DNA of 64,000 bases from Lachnospiraceae bacterium MD335. GTDB taxonomy: Bacteria > Bacillota > Clostridia > Lachnospirales > Lachnospiraceae. The stretch's first letter is position 1. Each line of letters starts with the position of its first letter. A program made the position numbers and the translations under genes. The DNA lies in contig KE159630.1 in the NCBI GenBank assembly GCA_000403335.2, positions 425,714 to 489,713 on the forward strand, in the 5' to 3' direction. The notes beneath the pieces were generated by a model that was given only the letters and a program-made list of their open reading frames with translations, was not told the DNA's origin and did not search any database. Positions 1-8,510 of this stretch are shown here, piece by piece.

Positions 1-597
1 CGGCATCATAATCTGAACCATTGTCCGAAAGTACCCGCAGCCGTCCATGTACGCAGCCTCTTCATAATCGCGCGGTATCGTGACAAAGAAACCGGAGAGC
101 AGGTAGATGGTAAACGGCAGCGCCGTGGAAGCATAGACGAGCGCCACGACAAAGAGATTGTTGAGGAAAAAACCGTCGGTTCCCAATTGCCGCAAAAATT
201 TATCCGCGTCCACAAACATCAGGAAAATAGGCACAACAATGTAGTTGACATTGATAAACAGTCCGCCCATGAACAGGATATTGATGAGCTTGCTGCCAAA
301 GAAGCGGTAGCGCGCGAGTACATAGGCAGCGGGCAGAGCGACCACCAAAAGGATTAGGAGCGCCAATCCTGTCACTAAGATGGAATTGATAAAATATTCT
401 CCCATTTTTGCTTTCTCAAAGGCATCGATAAAATTTTGGAAATAAACGCCTTTTGGCAGTGTCCAAGGGTTTCCGTAAAATTCGGAATTTTCCTTAATGG
501 ATGCCAAAAACACCCAGCCCACAGGGATCACAATACTGATGGCAAGCGACAGCAGGGCGACATAGATAAAAATTTTATATAATTTATTCAGACTCAT
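1..597 (-). CDS. Carbohydrate ABC transporter permease, MalG-type (partial)
   Basis: Inner permease subunit of a binding-protein-dependent sugar importer. The reading frame opens at ATG 597 and runs without a stop off the left edge, so about 199 residues are visible and the C terminus is missing. The visible part begins MSLNKLYKIFIYVALLSLA, a first membrane span, and has several further hydrophobic segments. Near the edge is the EAA loop (EEAAYMDGCGYF), which contacts the ATPase. A GGAGGG ribosome binding site sits at 603-608. It follows the MalF-type permease by 12 bases, so the two are co-transcribed and should form the heterodimeric channel. The ATPase is not visible; importers of this class often share one encoded elsewhere. 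The substrate cannot be told from sequence. Confidence 0.9.
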   Translation of the reverse strand, partial: MSLNKLYKIFIYVALLSLAISIVIPVGWVFLASIKENSEFYGNPWTLPKGVYFQNFIDAFEKAKMGEYFINSILVTGLALLILLVVALPAAYVLARYRFFGSKLINILFMGGLFINVNYIVVPIFLMFVDADKFLRQLGTDGFFLNNLFVVALVYASTALPFTIYLLSGFFVTIPRDYEEAAYMDGCGYFRTMVQIMMP

Positions 598-609
598 ATC
601 ATATCCCTC

Positions 610-1509
610 CTAAAATTCCAAAGGTTCTCTCTTGGTGACGAAGTTAATGAGCGCCGACAGTCCAAAGGAGAATAAGAATACAACGACACCGATTGCCATA
701 CCGTATCCATAAGAGGAATTGGTGTACGCCTGTTTGTACATGTAGCTCAAGAATACTTCGGTTGCACCGTCAGGACCGCCGTTTGTCAACGCTTTAACAA
801 TCAGGAAGCTGATGTTGATGGAGCTGATGACAAAGAAGGTAAGCGTTGTTCTGATATTCGTCCAAATCAGCGGAAGCGTGATGGAGAAGAACTGGCGGAT
901 TTTGCTCGCGCCCTCAAGGTTCGCGGATTCATACAGACTCTCAGGAACGCTTGCCATACTTGCCATGTACATGACCATATAGTAGCCGATTGCCTGCCAA
1001 ATCATTGCGATTACCAAACTGTAGATGACAAGCTTCTGATCGCCCAGCCAAAGAATCGGCGTCTTGTCAGTACCTCTGAAAATTCCGATAATGCTGTTTA
1101 AAAGTCCGCTGTTTGGGTCATAAATTGCTGAAAATATAGCCGAAATGACAACGACGGACAGGATATTGGGAATGTAAAATATCACGCGGAAGATATTTTG
1201 CCCCTTGATTTTTTCACGGGAGAGAATCGCCGCAAAAATCAGGGAAAGCACTATCGTGACGATGGTCACGCAGACGATTAGCAGAACCGTATTTTGGAAG
1301 GAACGGAAAAAGTTTGTGTCCTCCATCAGAATCTTAAAATTATTCAGTCCGACAAACTCTTTGTTGTTGGAGTAGCCGCCCCATTTGTACAGTGACATTT
1401 TAAAGACGTTAAAGGTGGGAAACAGCATAAAAATAACAAACAGTATGACTGCCGGGGCTACACACAGGGTAATAAAAACCGATTTTTCTCTGACTTTTTT
1501 CACATGCAT
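610..1509 (-). CDS. Carbohydrate ABC transporter permease, MalF-type
   Basis: 299-residue membrane permease and partner of the downstream MalG-type subunit. The short cytoplasmic start (MHVKKVREKSVFITL) leads into a first span at about residues 12-32. Further hydrophobic segments follow, and the EAA loop appears as ESLYESANLEGASKIRQFF near residues 190-208 with the expected glycine and the following IxLP (ITLPL). The length fits the CUT1 sugar-permease family. It lies between the binding protein and the second permease on the same strand. A hairpin terminator separates it from the binding protein, so its expression probably comes from partial read-through. The sugar specificity is unknown. 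Confidence 0.93.
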   Translation of the reverse strand: MHVKKVREKSVFITLCVAPAVILFVIFMLFPTFNVFKMSLYKWGGYSNNKEFVGLNNFKILMEDTNFFRSFQNTVLLIVCVTIVTIVLSLIFAAILSREKIKGQNIFRVIFYIPNILSVVVISAIFSAIYDPNSGLLNSIIGIFRGTDKTPILWLGDQKLVIYSLVIAMIWQAIGYYMVMYMASMASVPESLYESANLEGASKIRQFFSITLPLIWTNIRTTLTFFVISSINISFLIVKALTNGGPDGATEVFLSYMYKQAYTNSSYGYGMAIGVVVFLFSFGLSALINFVTKREPLEF

Positions 1510-1563
1510 ACCTCCATTTTATAAATCGAGTAGGGGAACGTCCTTCTCCGCTACCCGCCGCGC

Positions 1564-1605
1564 GCCCCATGCGCCGCTTTGCGGCATTTTTCCTCTGCAT
1601 GGGGC
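1564..1605. repeat. Nested inverted repeat in the transporter intergenic region
   Basis: Outer 9-bp arms at 1564-1572 and 1597-1605 (GCCCCATGC and its complement) enclose an inner hairpin GCCGC-TTT-GCGGC at 1573-1585. It lies between the binding-protein terminator and the first permease gene. In the minus-strand transcript it would fold just downstream of the terminator hairpin. It may protect or process the mRNA so that binding protein and permeases are made in different amounts; that role is inference. Confidence 0.45.
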
Positions 1606-1615
1606 TGCGCCTAAA

Positions 1616-1649
1616 CAAAAACGCTCCAAAGGCAGAAACCTTTGGAGCG
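1616..1649 (-). terminator. Intrinsic terminator after the binding-protein gene
   Basis: Perfect 11-bp stem, CGCTCCAAAGG at 1622-1632 against CCTTTGGAGCG at 1639-1649, with a 6-base loop. On the minus strand it is followed by a TTTTTG run at 1616-1620. It lies 12 bases past the stop of the binding-protein gene, inside the operon, so it probably attenuates transcription into the permeases. Confidence 0.85.
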
Positions 1650-1660
1650 CTCCTAAAACC

Positions 1661-3073
1661 TTATTCCATTGCCGCTCTCAATTTATCGCTTGCTTCCTCA
1701 ACGGCAGCCTGCCACTCTGCAACGGTCTTATCGCCGCTTACAATACTGTTGACTGTGCCGCAAAGGGTATCGAGCATGTTTACGCCCTCAACCGGTGCAG
1801 TGGAAGCAAATCCGCCCATAACTGCGGTTGCGCCGCTGTCATAGATGCTGTAGAACATCTTGTTGTCGCCTTCAAGAGAGTCGCTGACACCTGTAATCGG
1901 TTGGATTGCCGTAGATTTTGCAAAAATCTGTGCTGCCTCGTCAGAGTACATGTATGCCACAAATTCCTTTGCCATATCCTGATTTTGCGCCGCTGCCGGA
2001 ATCCACATCTGCTCAAACCAGCAGAAAGAGCATCCTTCACCGCCTGCATTGACAGCAGGGATTGCCATAAATCCCCACTCGAAACCGTCTGCTCTTGGCG
2101 CCTCAGCCATCTCACCCGGAAGCCATGTGCCGTTCGGGCAGAAGATTGCCTTGTTGTCAAGAATCAATTGCTGGTTCTTTGTGAAGTTGTCATTGTTGGC
2201 GTTGGCAACGGTTGTGCCTTCCGTGTATGTACCAAGCTTTGCAATCAATTCAAATACCTTTGTCGCGTTTTCGCTTTCCCAAATTCCGTCCTCGTAGGTC
2301 ATGCAGCTGTCGAAAAATTCAGAACCGCCTGCGGAAGACAGTGTCGCGTAAGTGAATGCATCAAAGTAACCTGTTGTGGGGTAGGTAAAGAGTGCGATGC
2401 CGTCTGCTTTTGCCGTGTCGCCAAGCGCCCACATCTCATCCCATGTTGTAGGTACGTCCCAGCCTTTTTCCTTGAAAAGTCCTGCATTGTAGAATAGACC
2501 GCAGGGGCTGTAGAACATCGGTGCATAGTAGGTTACGCCGTCTCCGTAAGGATTTGTTGCCAGCGTGTCAAGGAAACCGGGAATAATCTTGTCTTTGACC
2601 TTTACGCTTTCGCCGGGAACTGTCATCTCGAGAACATCTGTCAGCGGAAGAAGTGCTTTTTCTTTTGTCAGAGTCTCTGTCAGAGCTGCCTCACGACCGG
2701 TTGCAAGATGTACGACGTCTGGATAATCGCCTGCTTTCATCGCGGGGCTGATGACATCTTCCAGTTTTTTATCAATGGTGAGCTCCACCGTCACGCCGGG
2801 ATGGGAAGCCTCGAACGCTGCCGTAACCTCGGACCACATGTCTGCGCCGTATCCGCCTTCAAAAGCAGCTACCCTCAAGGTCTGCTCCGCCACTGGCGCC
2901 GCGTCTGCATTATCCGCTTCGGGCGCTTTGGCAGGTGTATCAGCCGGTGCCGTATCTGCGGCGCTGTTGTCAGCCGGCGCCGTCGGCGTATCTTTAGAAC
3001 CGCCGCATCCGGCAAGAAGCGTTGCAGCCATTGCAGTTACTAAGAACAATGAAATAACTTTTTTTGATTTCAT
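1661..3073 (-). CDS. Extracellular sugar-binding lipoprotein of ABC importer
   Basis: 470-residue solute-binding protein, family 1 type, that captures the sugar outside the membrane and delivers it to the two permeases. The chosen start is ATG 3073, behind a GGGAGG site at 3081-3086. It gives a lipoprotein signal peptide, MKSKKVISLFLVTAMAATLL, followed by the lipobox AGC with the lipidated cysteine near residue 22. An upstream in-frame ATG at 3124 would add 17 residues in front of the signal and is rejected. A low-complexity Ala/Asp/Pro linker follows the cysteine, as is usual for surface lipoproteins. It is first in the minus-strand operon and divergent from the AraC-type regulator, which probably controls it. 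Confidence 0.93.
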   Translation of the reverse strand: MKSKKVISLFLVTAMAATLLAGCGGSKDTPTAPADNSAADTAPADTPAKAPEADNADAAPVAEQTLRVAAFEGGYGADMWSEVTAAFEASHPGVTVELTIDKKLEDVISPAMKAGDYPDVVHLATGREAALTETLTKEKALLPLTDVLEMTVPGESVKVKDKIIPGFLDTLATNPYGDGVTYYAPMFYSPCGLFYNAGLFKEKGWDVPTTWDEMWALGDTAKADGIALFTYPTTGYFDAFTYATLSSAGGSEFFDSCMTYEDGIWESENATKVFELIAKLGTYTEGTTVANANNDNFTKNQQLILDNKAIFCPNGTWLPGEMAEAPRADGFEWGFMAIPAVNAGGEGCSFCWFEQMWIPAAAQNQDMAKEFVAYMYSDEAAQIFAKSTAIQPITGVSDSLEGDNKMFYSIYDSGATAVMGGFASTAPVEGVNMLDTLCGTVNSIVSGDKTVAEWQAAVEEASDKLRAAME

Positions 3074-3315
3074 AAAAATCCCTCCCTTTCGAAAATGTGT
3101 TCGAAAAAATTTAATGCAATGCATTAAGTTGTTTTTAGTATGTTTTCAGTATAGCGAAATGATTTTTGATATTCAATCTGATTATTGCTAGTTATTTTAG
3201 ATATATTGCTTTTGTTGAAAAATATTTAAAATAAAGTTAGCCAAAAAGATCGATTGTATAAAATTTATGGATAAATTGACTTTTTAAAGCTTTTTTTATG
3301 CAACATATAAAACAA

Positions 3316-3329
3316 AGGAAGCGCTTTGA
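3316..3329. promoter_or_regulatory. Possible cre (CcpA) operator
   Basis: The 14-mer AGGAAGCGCTTTGA centred on AGCGCT matches 11 of 14 positions of the classical palindrome TGAAAGCGCTTTCA. It sits in the divergent regulatory region of a sugar importer, where glucose repression would be expected. Binding by CcpA is inferred from pattern and context only. Confidence 0.4.
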
Positions 3330-3410
3330 AAAAAAACGAAGACTTTTGTGTGCTTTTTAAACAATTATCAAAATGCAAAAGTTTTAGAAAATTTCAGATA
3401 GATGTGTCTG

Positions 3411-3439
3411 TGGACAAAATATATAAACTCTGATATGAT
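3411..3439 (+). promoter_or_regulatory. Sigma-A promoter of the AraC-type regulator
   Basis: TGGACA at 3411-3416 and TATGAT at 3434-3439 with a 17-base spacer, 37 bases ahead of the chosen ATG at 3477. Confidence 0.65.
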
Positions 3440-3476
3440 TTTTGTAATGGCATTTTATATAGAAGGGAGAGGAATT

Positions 3477-4343
3477 ATGGGAAACACCAGACACTGTATA
3501 GATGATAATAAGCTGTCCTGTTTTGATAATATCAGGCTTCTGTATGTCGCTACATCAAAATATGAAGGGGACTGGCAGAGCATACTGCATTCCCATCCGT
3601 TCAGTGAGCTGTTTTATGTTGTGCGGGGGAGCGGGTCCTTTATCACAGAGGGTATGGAATTTTCGGTAGCAAAGAATGACATGGTGATTATCAATCCTAA
3701 TGTGCAGCATACAGAAAAGTCGCTTCCCTTGGAGCCGCTTGAGTATATCGTGCTGGGAATCGAGGGGCTTTCTTTTTCCTTCGAGGAGATTGCAGCCGCA
3801 AAAGACAGTGTATGTATGCAGACGGCATTTGGCGATGTATACAAATACAATACACAAAACTCTAATATTTATGCGTATTTGAATATTCTGCTGGAAGAGA
3901 TTAACAAGAAGGCGGAAAATTATGAGACGGTGTGTCAGAAGCTGCTTGAAGTGATCATGATTTGTATGCTTAGAAACAATCACCTGTCCATTGTGCAGAG
4001 CAGCAATGAACTGATAAACAGAGAATGCACGCAGATTAAGAATTATTTGGATGCAAATTATGCGGAGAATATCACGCTGGATATGCTGGCGTCGCTTTCG
4101 CATATGAACAAGTACTATATGGCGCATGCCTTCACGAAATACATTGGTATTTCTCCGATTACGTATCTTCTGCAAAAGAGGATACAGGAGGGCAAATCGC
4201 TGCTGGAATCTACATCGTATTCGATTTCCCAAATTTCGGCCATGCTTGGGTTTTCATCGCAGTCTTATTTTTCACAGGCATTTAAGAAATCGACAGGAAA
4301 AACACCGGTTCAGTATCGGAATGCGTTGAAACAGCGGCGGTAA
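3477..4343 (+). CDS. AraC-family transcriptional regulator with cupin sensor
   Basis: 288-residue regulator. The N-terminal half is a cupin-like ligand-binding barrel (LHSHPFSELFYVVRGSG, then the PNVQHT loop). The C-terminal ~100 residues carry two helix-turn-helix motifs: LDMLASLSHMNKYYMAHAF, then the conserved ISQISAMLGFSSQSYFSQAFKKSTG-type signature ending in TPVQYR. ATG 3477 follows an AGGGAGAGG ribosome binding site. An in-frame ATG 75 bases upstream would overlap the promoter and is rejected. Divergent placement next to a sugar importer suggests it controls that importer in response to a sugar. The ligand is not deducible. Confidence 0.92.
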   Translation: MGNTRHCIDDNKLSCFDNIRLLYVATSKYEGDWQSILHSHPFSELFYVVRGSGSFITEGMEFSVAKNDMVIINPNVQHTEKSLPLEPLEYIVLGIEGLSFSFEEIAAAKDSVCMQTAFGDVYKYNTQNSNIYAYLNILLEEINKKAENYETVCQKLLEVIMICMLRNNHLSIVQSSNELINRECTQIKNYLDANYAENITLDMLASLSHMNKYYMAHAFTKYIGISPITYLLQKRIQEGKSLLESTSYSISQISAMLGFSSQSYFSQAFKKSTGKTPVQYRNALKQRR

Positions 4344-4371
4344 AAGAGATTGGATATTTTTGCCAAAATTA

Positions 4372-4400
4372 TTCCAAATTGCTTTGGATTGAGTTATAAT
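4372..4400 (+). promoter_or_regulatory. Probable promoter of the hybrid histidine kinase
   Basis: A perfect TATAAT at 4395-4400 has only a weak -35 (TTCCAA, 17-base spacing). It lies 57 bases before the kinase ATG and downstream of the AraC gene, so the kinase can be transcribed on its own. Confidence 0.5.
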
Positions 4401-4457
4401 AAAAACACAGGTTTTTTATGAAAACGAGAAAGAAAATGCAAAAAGGAAGTCTGTAAA

Positions 4458-7271
4458 ATGAGTTGTGTTGACAGCAAAAAGAGTTTTTGGAGAAAGCGGA
4501 GCGGCAAAGGGGCAGCGCTGTTGCTGGCGATTGCCTTTTTTACCGTAGTTTTTTCGACGCCTCTTTGCGCGCGGGATTCCCGCGTAGTGAAGGTGGCGTT
4601 TTTCCCGATGGAGGGGTATCATACGTATTCGGAAGGAAACGGTTACGGCGGAGTAGATGCGGATTATTTGGAAGAGCTTTGCCGTTATACGGGGTGGCGT
4701 ATCACATATGTGGAGTGCAGCAGCTGGGATGACGCGCTTGCAAAGCTTGCGGCGCGGGAAGTGGATTTGGTAGGATCCGCGCAGTATTCACAGGAGCGTG
4801 CGGAAATTTTCGATTATGCATCGTTATCAAGCGGGTATACGTATGGCTGTCTGTTTGTTGAGGAAGACAGTGATTTGGCTTTTGAAGATTTTGAACGCAT
4901 GAAGGATATGACGTTCGGCGTTGTGAAGAGCTATGTGCGAAAGACGGAATTTTTGGATTATTTGGCGCGCAATGAAATTAGCGCACCGCATCTTCGGGAG
5001 TTTAACACGACACAGGAAATGCAGGACGCGCTTCGTGCAGGGGAGATTGATGTGGCGGCACATACGTTGACAGAGGTGCAGAAGAAGCAGTGTCTTGTGG
5101 GAAAATTTGCGTATGCATCCTATTACTATATTACATGGAAAGGCAATGAACTTTTGCTGGATGAGCTGAATTTGGGCATTGAAAAGCTAAAGATGGATGT
5201 CCCCGCGCTGGAGCAGGAGCTGATTGGGCGCTATTACGGAATGTATCGCGAGAATTTTGCGGCTGACGAGCTGGCGCTGATTCAAAAGAATAATACGGTA
5301 CGCATTGGCTTTTACAGGGATACAAGACCGCTGGCTTATGTCGGTGATGACGGTGCATATGACGGGATTTATATTCAGATCCTGCGCACGGCGGCACAGC
5401 GGAGCGGAATTTCGATAGAGTTTTGCCCGCTTGACCGAAACGAATATTGGAAGGATCTGCTTTTAAAGGATGAGATAGACTTTTATGTCGGTTCCAACAG
5501 CATGCAGCTTGCACAGGATGGGAATATTATGCTTACCGGCACGTTTATGCCGTATAATGCAGTTATTGTGACAAAAAATGACTATGTTCTTTCCGATGAG
5601 GATGTAACGCTTGTGCTTACAAAGGGAAGAACCTATTGGGCAGACCATATCGGTCTTCAGACAGAAATTGTATACCGTGACAGTGCGAAGGATTGTCTAA
5701 AGGCAGTGGAAAAGGGCGAGGCGGATATTACGCTGTTAAACACGATTGAATACAATTACCAGTCCAAGAATGAACGCTTTTCCAATTTGGTTGAGTGGGA
5801 AAATTACAGGTTTCAGTCGGGGACGACGCTGGCGGCGTCCGGTGATGTGGATCCTGTGCTTTACCGTGTTATGGATAAGGCGATGCGTATGGTCACGGAG
5901 GCTGAGAAGGAGGATATTATTGACCAGTATATGAACATCCCCTATGAGAGCTATGAGTTTATGGATTATCTGTATCAGTCCAGGGATATTATCGTTATTT
6001 TCGTCATTATGCTGACGCTGATTGTGCTGTTTGTCTGTATTGTTGCGCATCTGCGCAGAAAGTCATATTTTCTTCTTGAAAAAAAGAATGAAGAACTGCG
6101 CACGGCAATCGAGGAGGCACAGCGGGCAAACCGGGCAAAGACGGAATTTCTGTCCCATATGTCGCACGATATTCGCACACCGATTAACGGAATTATGGGA
6201 ATGCTTAACATTGCGGAGAAAAATCCGGGGGATTTGGAGCGTCAGGCAGACTGCAGGGAGAAGATTAAGACTTCGGCTTCGCATCTGTTGTCGCTGATTA
6301 ACGATGTGTTGGACATCAGTAAACTGGAGAAAGGAAAGGCAGAGTTTGCGCGGGAGGTTTTTGACTTAAAGGAACTTTTGAATGTATGTTCGACTATTGT
6401 AGGCGGTCAGGCAGCGGAGCAGAATGTGGAGCTGACAATGGACTATATGGAGCCGGAGCTTTTGCCGCATCAATATTTTGTGGGAAGTCCGCTTCATATT
6501 AAACAGATTTTAATTAATATTGCAGGGAATGCCGTAAAGTATAATAAGCCGATGGGCAATGTAACGCTTCGGTGCCATGAGCTTTCCGCGCAAAACGGGA
6601 TCGCCCAAATCCGGTTTGAGATTTCCGACACGGGAATCGGTATGGGGAAGGAATATATCAAGCATATTTTTGAACCGTTCACACAGGAGGAGGGTGGTGC
6701 AAGAACGACGTACAAGGGTACCGGTCTTGGCATGACAATTACCAAGAAGCTGATTGACGAGATGGGCGGAACGATACAGATTGAGAGTGTGCTTAATCAG
6801 GGCAGCGTGTTTACCGTAGTCCTTCCTTTGCAGATTGCGGACATGCCGAAGGGCACGCCAAAGAACAGTGAAACGGATACGGCGGATATTTCAGGGAAAC
6901 GCGCGTTGCTTGTGGAAGATAATGAATTAAATCAGGAGATTGCGCAGTATATCCTCACGGAGAACGGACTGGAGGTTACGGTTGCCCAAAACGGTCAGGA
7001 GGCGGTGGAGCTGTTTGAAGCGTCTGCTCCGTATACTTATCAGATTGTTTTTATGGATGTAATGATGCCGATTTTAAACGGATACGAGGCGACGCGGGCG
7101 ATAAGGCGTCTTGACAGGCGCGATGCAGGAGAGATTCCGATTATCGCCATGACGGCGAATGCGTTTGCGGAGGATGTAAAGGCAGCGATGGACGCGGGGA
7201 TGAATGAACACATTGCAAAGCCGCTGGATACAGAGCTGATTAATCGCGTACTGTCTGACTGGCTGAAATAA
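4458..7271 (+). CDS. Hybrid sensor histidine kinase with two solute-binding sensor domains and a receiver
   Basis: 937-residue membrane sensor. An N-terminal hydrophobic segment (residues ~18-37) is followed by two tandem amino-acid-binding-protein-like domains outside the cell (about 43-260 and 281-490) and one membrane span (~510-531). The kinase core follows: H-box SHMSHDIRTP with His570, N-box around NIAGNAVKYN (687-691), G1 box DTGIGMG (724-730) and G2 box GTGLGM (754-759). The C-terminal receiver has the acidic pocket VEDN, phospho-acceptor Asp867 in FMDVMMP and Lys921. Start ATG 4458 has AAAGGAAG upstream. All catalytic residues are present. No DNA-binding response regulator is adjacent; the next gene encodes an HD-GYP protein, a plausible but unproven partner. 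The ligand may be an amino acid or related small molecule. Confidence 0.93.
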   Translation: MSCVDSKKSFWRKRSGKGAALLLAIAFFTVVFSTPLCARDSRVVKVAFFPMEGYHTYSEGNGYGGVDADYLEELCRYTGWRITYVECSSWDDALAKLAAREVDLVGSAQYSQERAEIFDYASLSSGYTYGCLFVEEDSDLAFEDFERMKDMTFGVVKSYVRKTEFLDYLARNEISAPHLREFNTTQEMQDALRAGEIDVAAHTLTEVQKKQCLVGKFAYASYYYITWKGNELLLDELNLGIEKLKMDVPALEQELIGRYYGMYRENFAADELALIQKNNTVRIGFYRDTRPLAYVGDDGAYDGIYIQILRTAAQRSGISIEFCPLDRNEYWKDLLLKDEIDFYVGSNSMQLAQDGNIMLTGTFMPYNAVIVTKNDYVLSDEDVTLVLTKGRTYWADHIGLQTEIVYRDSAKDCLKAVEKGEADITLLNTIEYNYQSKNERFSNLVEWENYRFQSGTTLAASGDVDPVLYRVMDKAMRMVTEAEKEDIIDQYMNIPYESYEFMDYLYQSRDIIVIFVIMLTLIVLFVCIVAHLRRKSYFLLEKKNEELRTAIEEAQRANRAKTEFLSHMSHDIRTPINGIMGMLNIAEKNPGDLERQADCREKIKTSASHLLSLINDVLDISKLEKGKAEFAREVFDLKELLNVCSTIVGGQAAEQNVELTMDYMEPELLPHQYFVGSPLHIKQILINIAGNAVKYNKPMGNVTLRCHELSAQNGIAQIRFEISDTGIGMGKEYIKHIFEPFTQEEGGARTTYKGTGLGMTITKKLIDEMGGTIQIESVLNQGSVFTVVLPLQIADMPKGTPKNSETDTADISGKRALLVEDNELNQEIAQYILTENGLEVTVAQNGQEAVELFEASAPYTYQIVFMDVMMPILNGYEATRAIRRLDRRDAGEIPIIAMTANAFAEDVKAAMDAGMNEHIAKPLDTELINRVLSDWLK

Positions 7272-7375
7272 AAGTGTTTCTTTTAAATGGTGGACAGTAT
7301 TTGGGTTTTGGTGTAAACTGATATTATATGCTGTTAATAAAGAAGCTTTCACGGAAAGAATATACATGAGAGGGA

Positions 7376-8491
7376 GTGGGCACTCTGATTATAAGAAGAT
7401 TTGTTCGAACGCGTTCCTTGCAGAGGGGAATGATTATAGACCAGTCCATTGTGGACAGGGCGGGAAGGATACTGATTGCAAGGGGTACCGCTATGGACTA
7501 TTTTCATAAGGAAGCGCTGCTCAAAATGGGCATCGGAGGTGTCTATATCCGCGAAGGCGAAGAGGACGAGAAGAAGCCGGATGAGGAGAGCAAAGTCGTT
7601 ATGTCTCCTGCGGTGCAGAAGGTAATTGAGAAAAATACCGTGCAGGACAGGGCTAAGGTCAATCTGTCCGAGAGCGTGAAGGCGCGCGTTGCCGAGGGCA
7701 TTCAGTATTTGTATAACGATACGGAATCAGCGGGCTTTACGAGTACGACAAAGAACATCACGGACGATTTGATGAAAGCGATCTCAAGCAACGATGCGCT
7801 TGCGGTCGACATCAGCGCGCTCAAGATAAGCGACGAGTATACGTTTAAGCACAGCGTTGACGTTGCCACGATGGCGATGATTGTGGCGAAAAAGCATGGA
7901 TTGGGTGATGCCGATGTCTATGAAATCGGGATTTCGGGGCTTTTGCATGACGTCGGAAAATCGAAGATACCAAACGAAATTTTAAATAAAGCGGCAAAGC
8001 TTACGGACGACGAGTTTGCGATGATGAAACAGCATTCGCTGTTTGGGTACGGCATTTTGAAAGAGAAAAACGATTTGTCCAATCAGATTAAAATGGGTGT
8101 TTTGCAGCACCATGAGAAAATGAACGCAAAAGGGTATCCGATGGGCGTGGGCGCCGACAGCATCAATATTTTTGCACGCATTATCTCCGTTGCGGACATC
8201 TATGATGCGCTGGTGACGGAGCGGCCGTATAAAAAGCCGTTTTCTCCGCGGGATGCGGTGGAGATGATTATGTCCATGACTGAGGAGCTGGACATTAGCA
8301 TTATGCGAAGTTTTTTGGAGAGCGTGATTTTGTATCCCGTGGGGACGGATGTGGAGCTGAGCACGGGAGAGTCGGCACGCGTGGTGGAGAATAATCCGAA
8401 GTATGTACTGCGTCCTAAAGTTGTGGGAATTAAGACGGGAAAGACGTACGATTTGTCGGATATTCAGAACGCTAGCATTGTGATTATATAA
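7376..8491 (+). CDS. HD-GYP domain protein, probable c-di-GMP phosphodiesterase
   Basis: About 371 residues. The N-terminal part (RSLQRGMIIDQSIVDRAGRILIARGT) resembles the small domain common in front of HD-GYP modules. The catalytic domain carries HSVDVATM, the HD pair in GLLHDVGKSKIP, HSLFGYGIL, QHHEKMNAKGYP and the ADIYDAL segment. The family normally hydrolyses cyclic di-GMP; the diagnostic GYP is present as KGYP. The start is uncertain. GTG 7376 is the first in-frame start after a stop at 7367-7369, but the AGAGGGAG site directly abuts it, so a later non-ATG start near 7385 is possible. It stands between a membrane sensor kinase and the hydrogenase maturation genes. Confidence 0.85.
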   Translation: MGTLIIRRFVRTRSLQRGMIIDQSIVDRAGRILIARGTAMDYFHKEALLKMGIGGVYIREGEEDEKKPDEESKVVMSPAVQKVIEKNTVQDRAKVNLSESVKARVAEGIQYLYNDTESAGFTSTTKNITDDLMKAISSNDALAVDISALKISDEYTFKHSVDVATMAMIVAKKHGLGDADVYEIGISGLLHDVGKSKIPNEILNKAAKLTDDEFAMMKQHSLFGYGILKEKNDLSNQIKMGVLQHHEKMNAKGYPMGVGADSINIFARIISVADIYDALVTERPYKKPFSPRDAVEMIMSMTEELDISIMRSFLESVILYPVGTDVELSTGESARVVENNPKYVLRPKVVGIKTGKTYDLSDIQNASIVII

Positions 8492-8510
8492 AATTGTAAG
8501 TGTGGGATAA

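Larger units (their letters stand above)
3074..3476. other. Divergent intergenic region between importer and AraC regulator
   Basis: About 400 AT-rich bases with no gene. It must hold the minus-strand promoter of the importer and the plus-strand promoter of the regulator. The recognisable elements are a catabolite-control-like palindrome and a plus-strand sigma-A promoter, listed separately. No convincing minus-strand -35/-10 pair was fixed. Confidence 0.6.

Noticed and set aside
1385-2497. Long plus-strand open frame opposite the importer genes
   Set aside because: Cys/Arg-rich antisense shadow; the minus-strand binding protein has a clear lipobox and family features.
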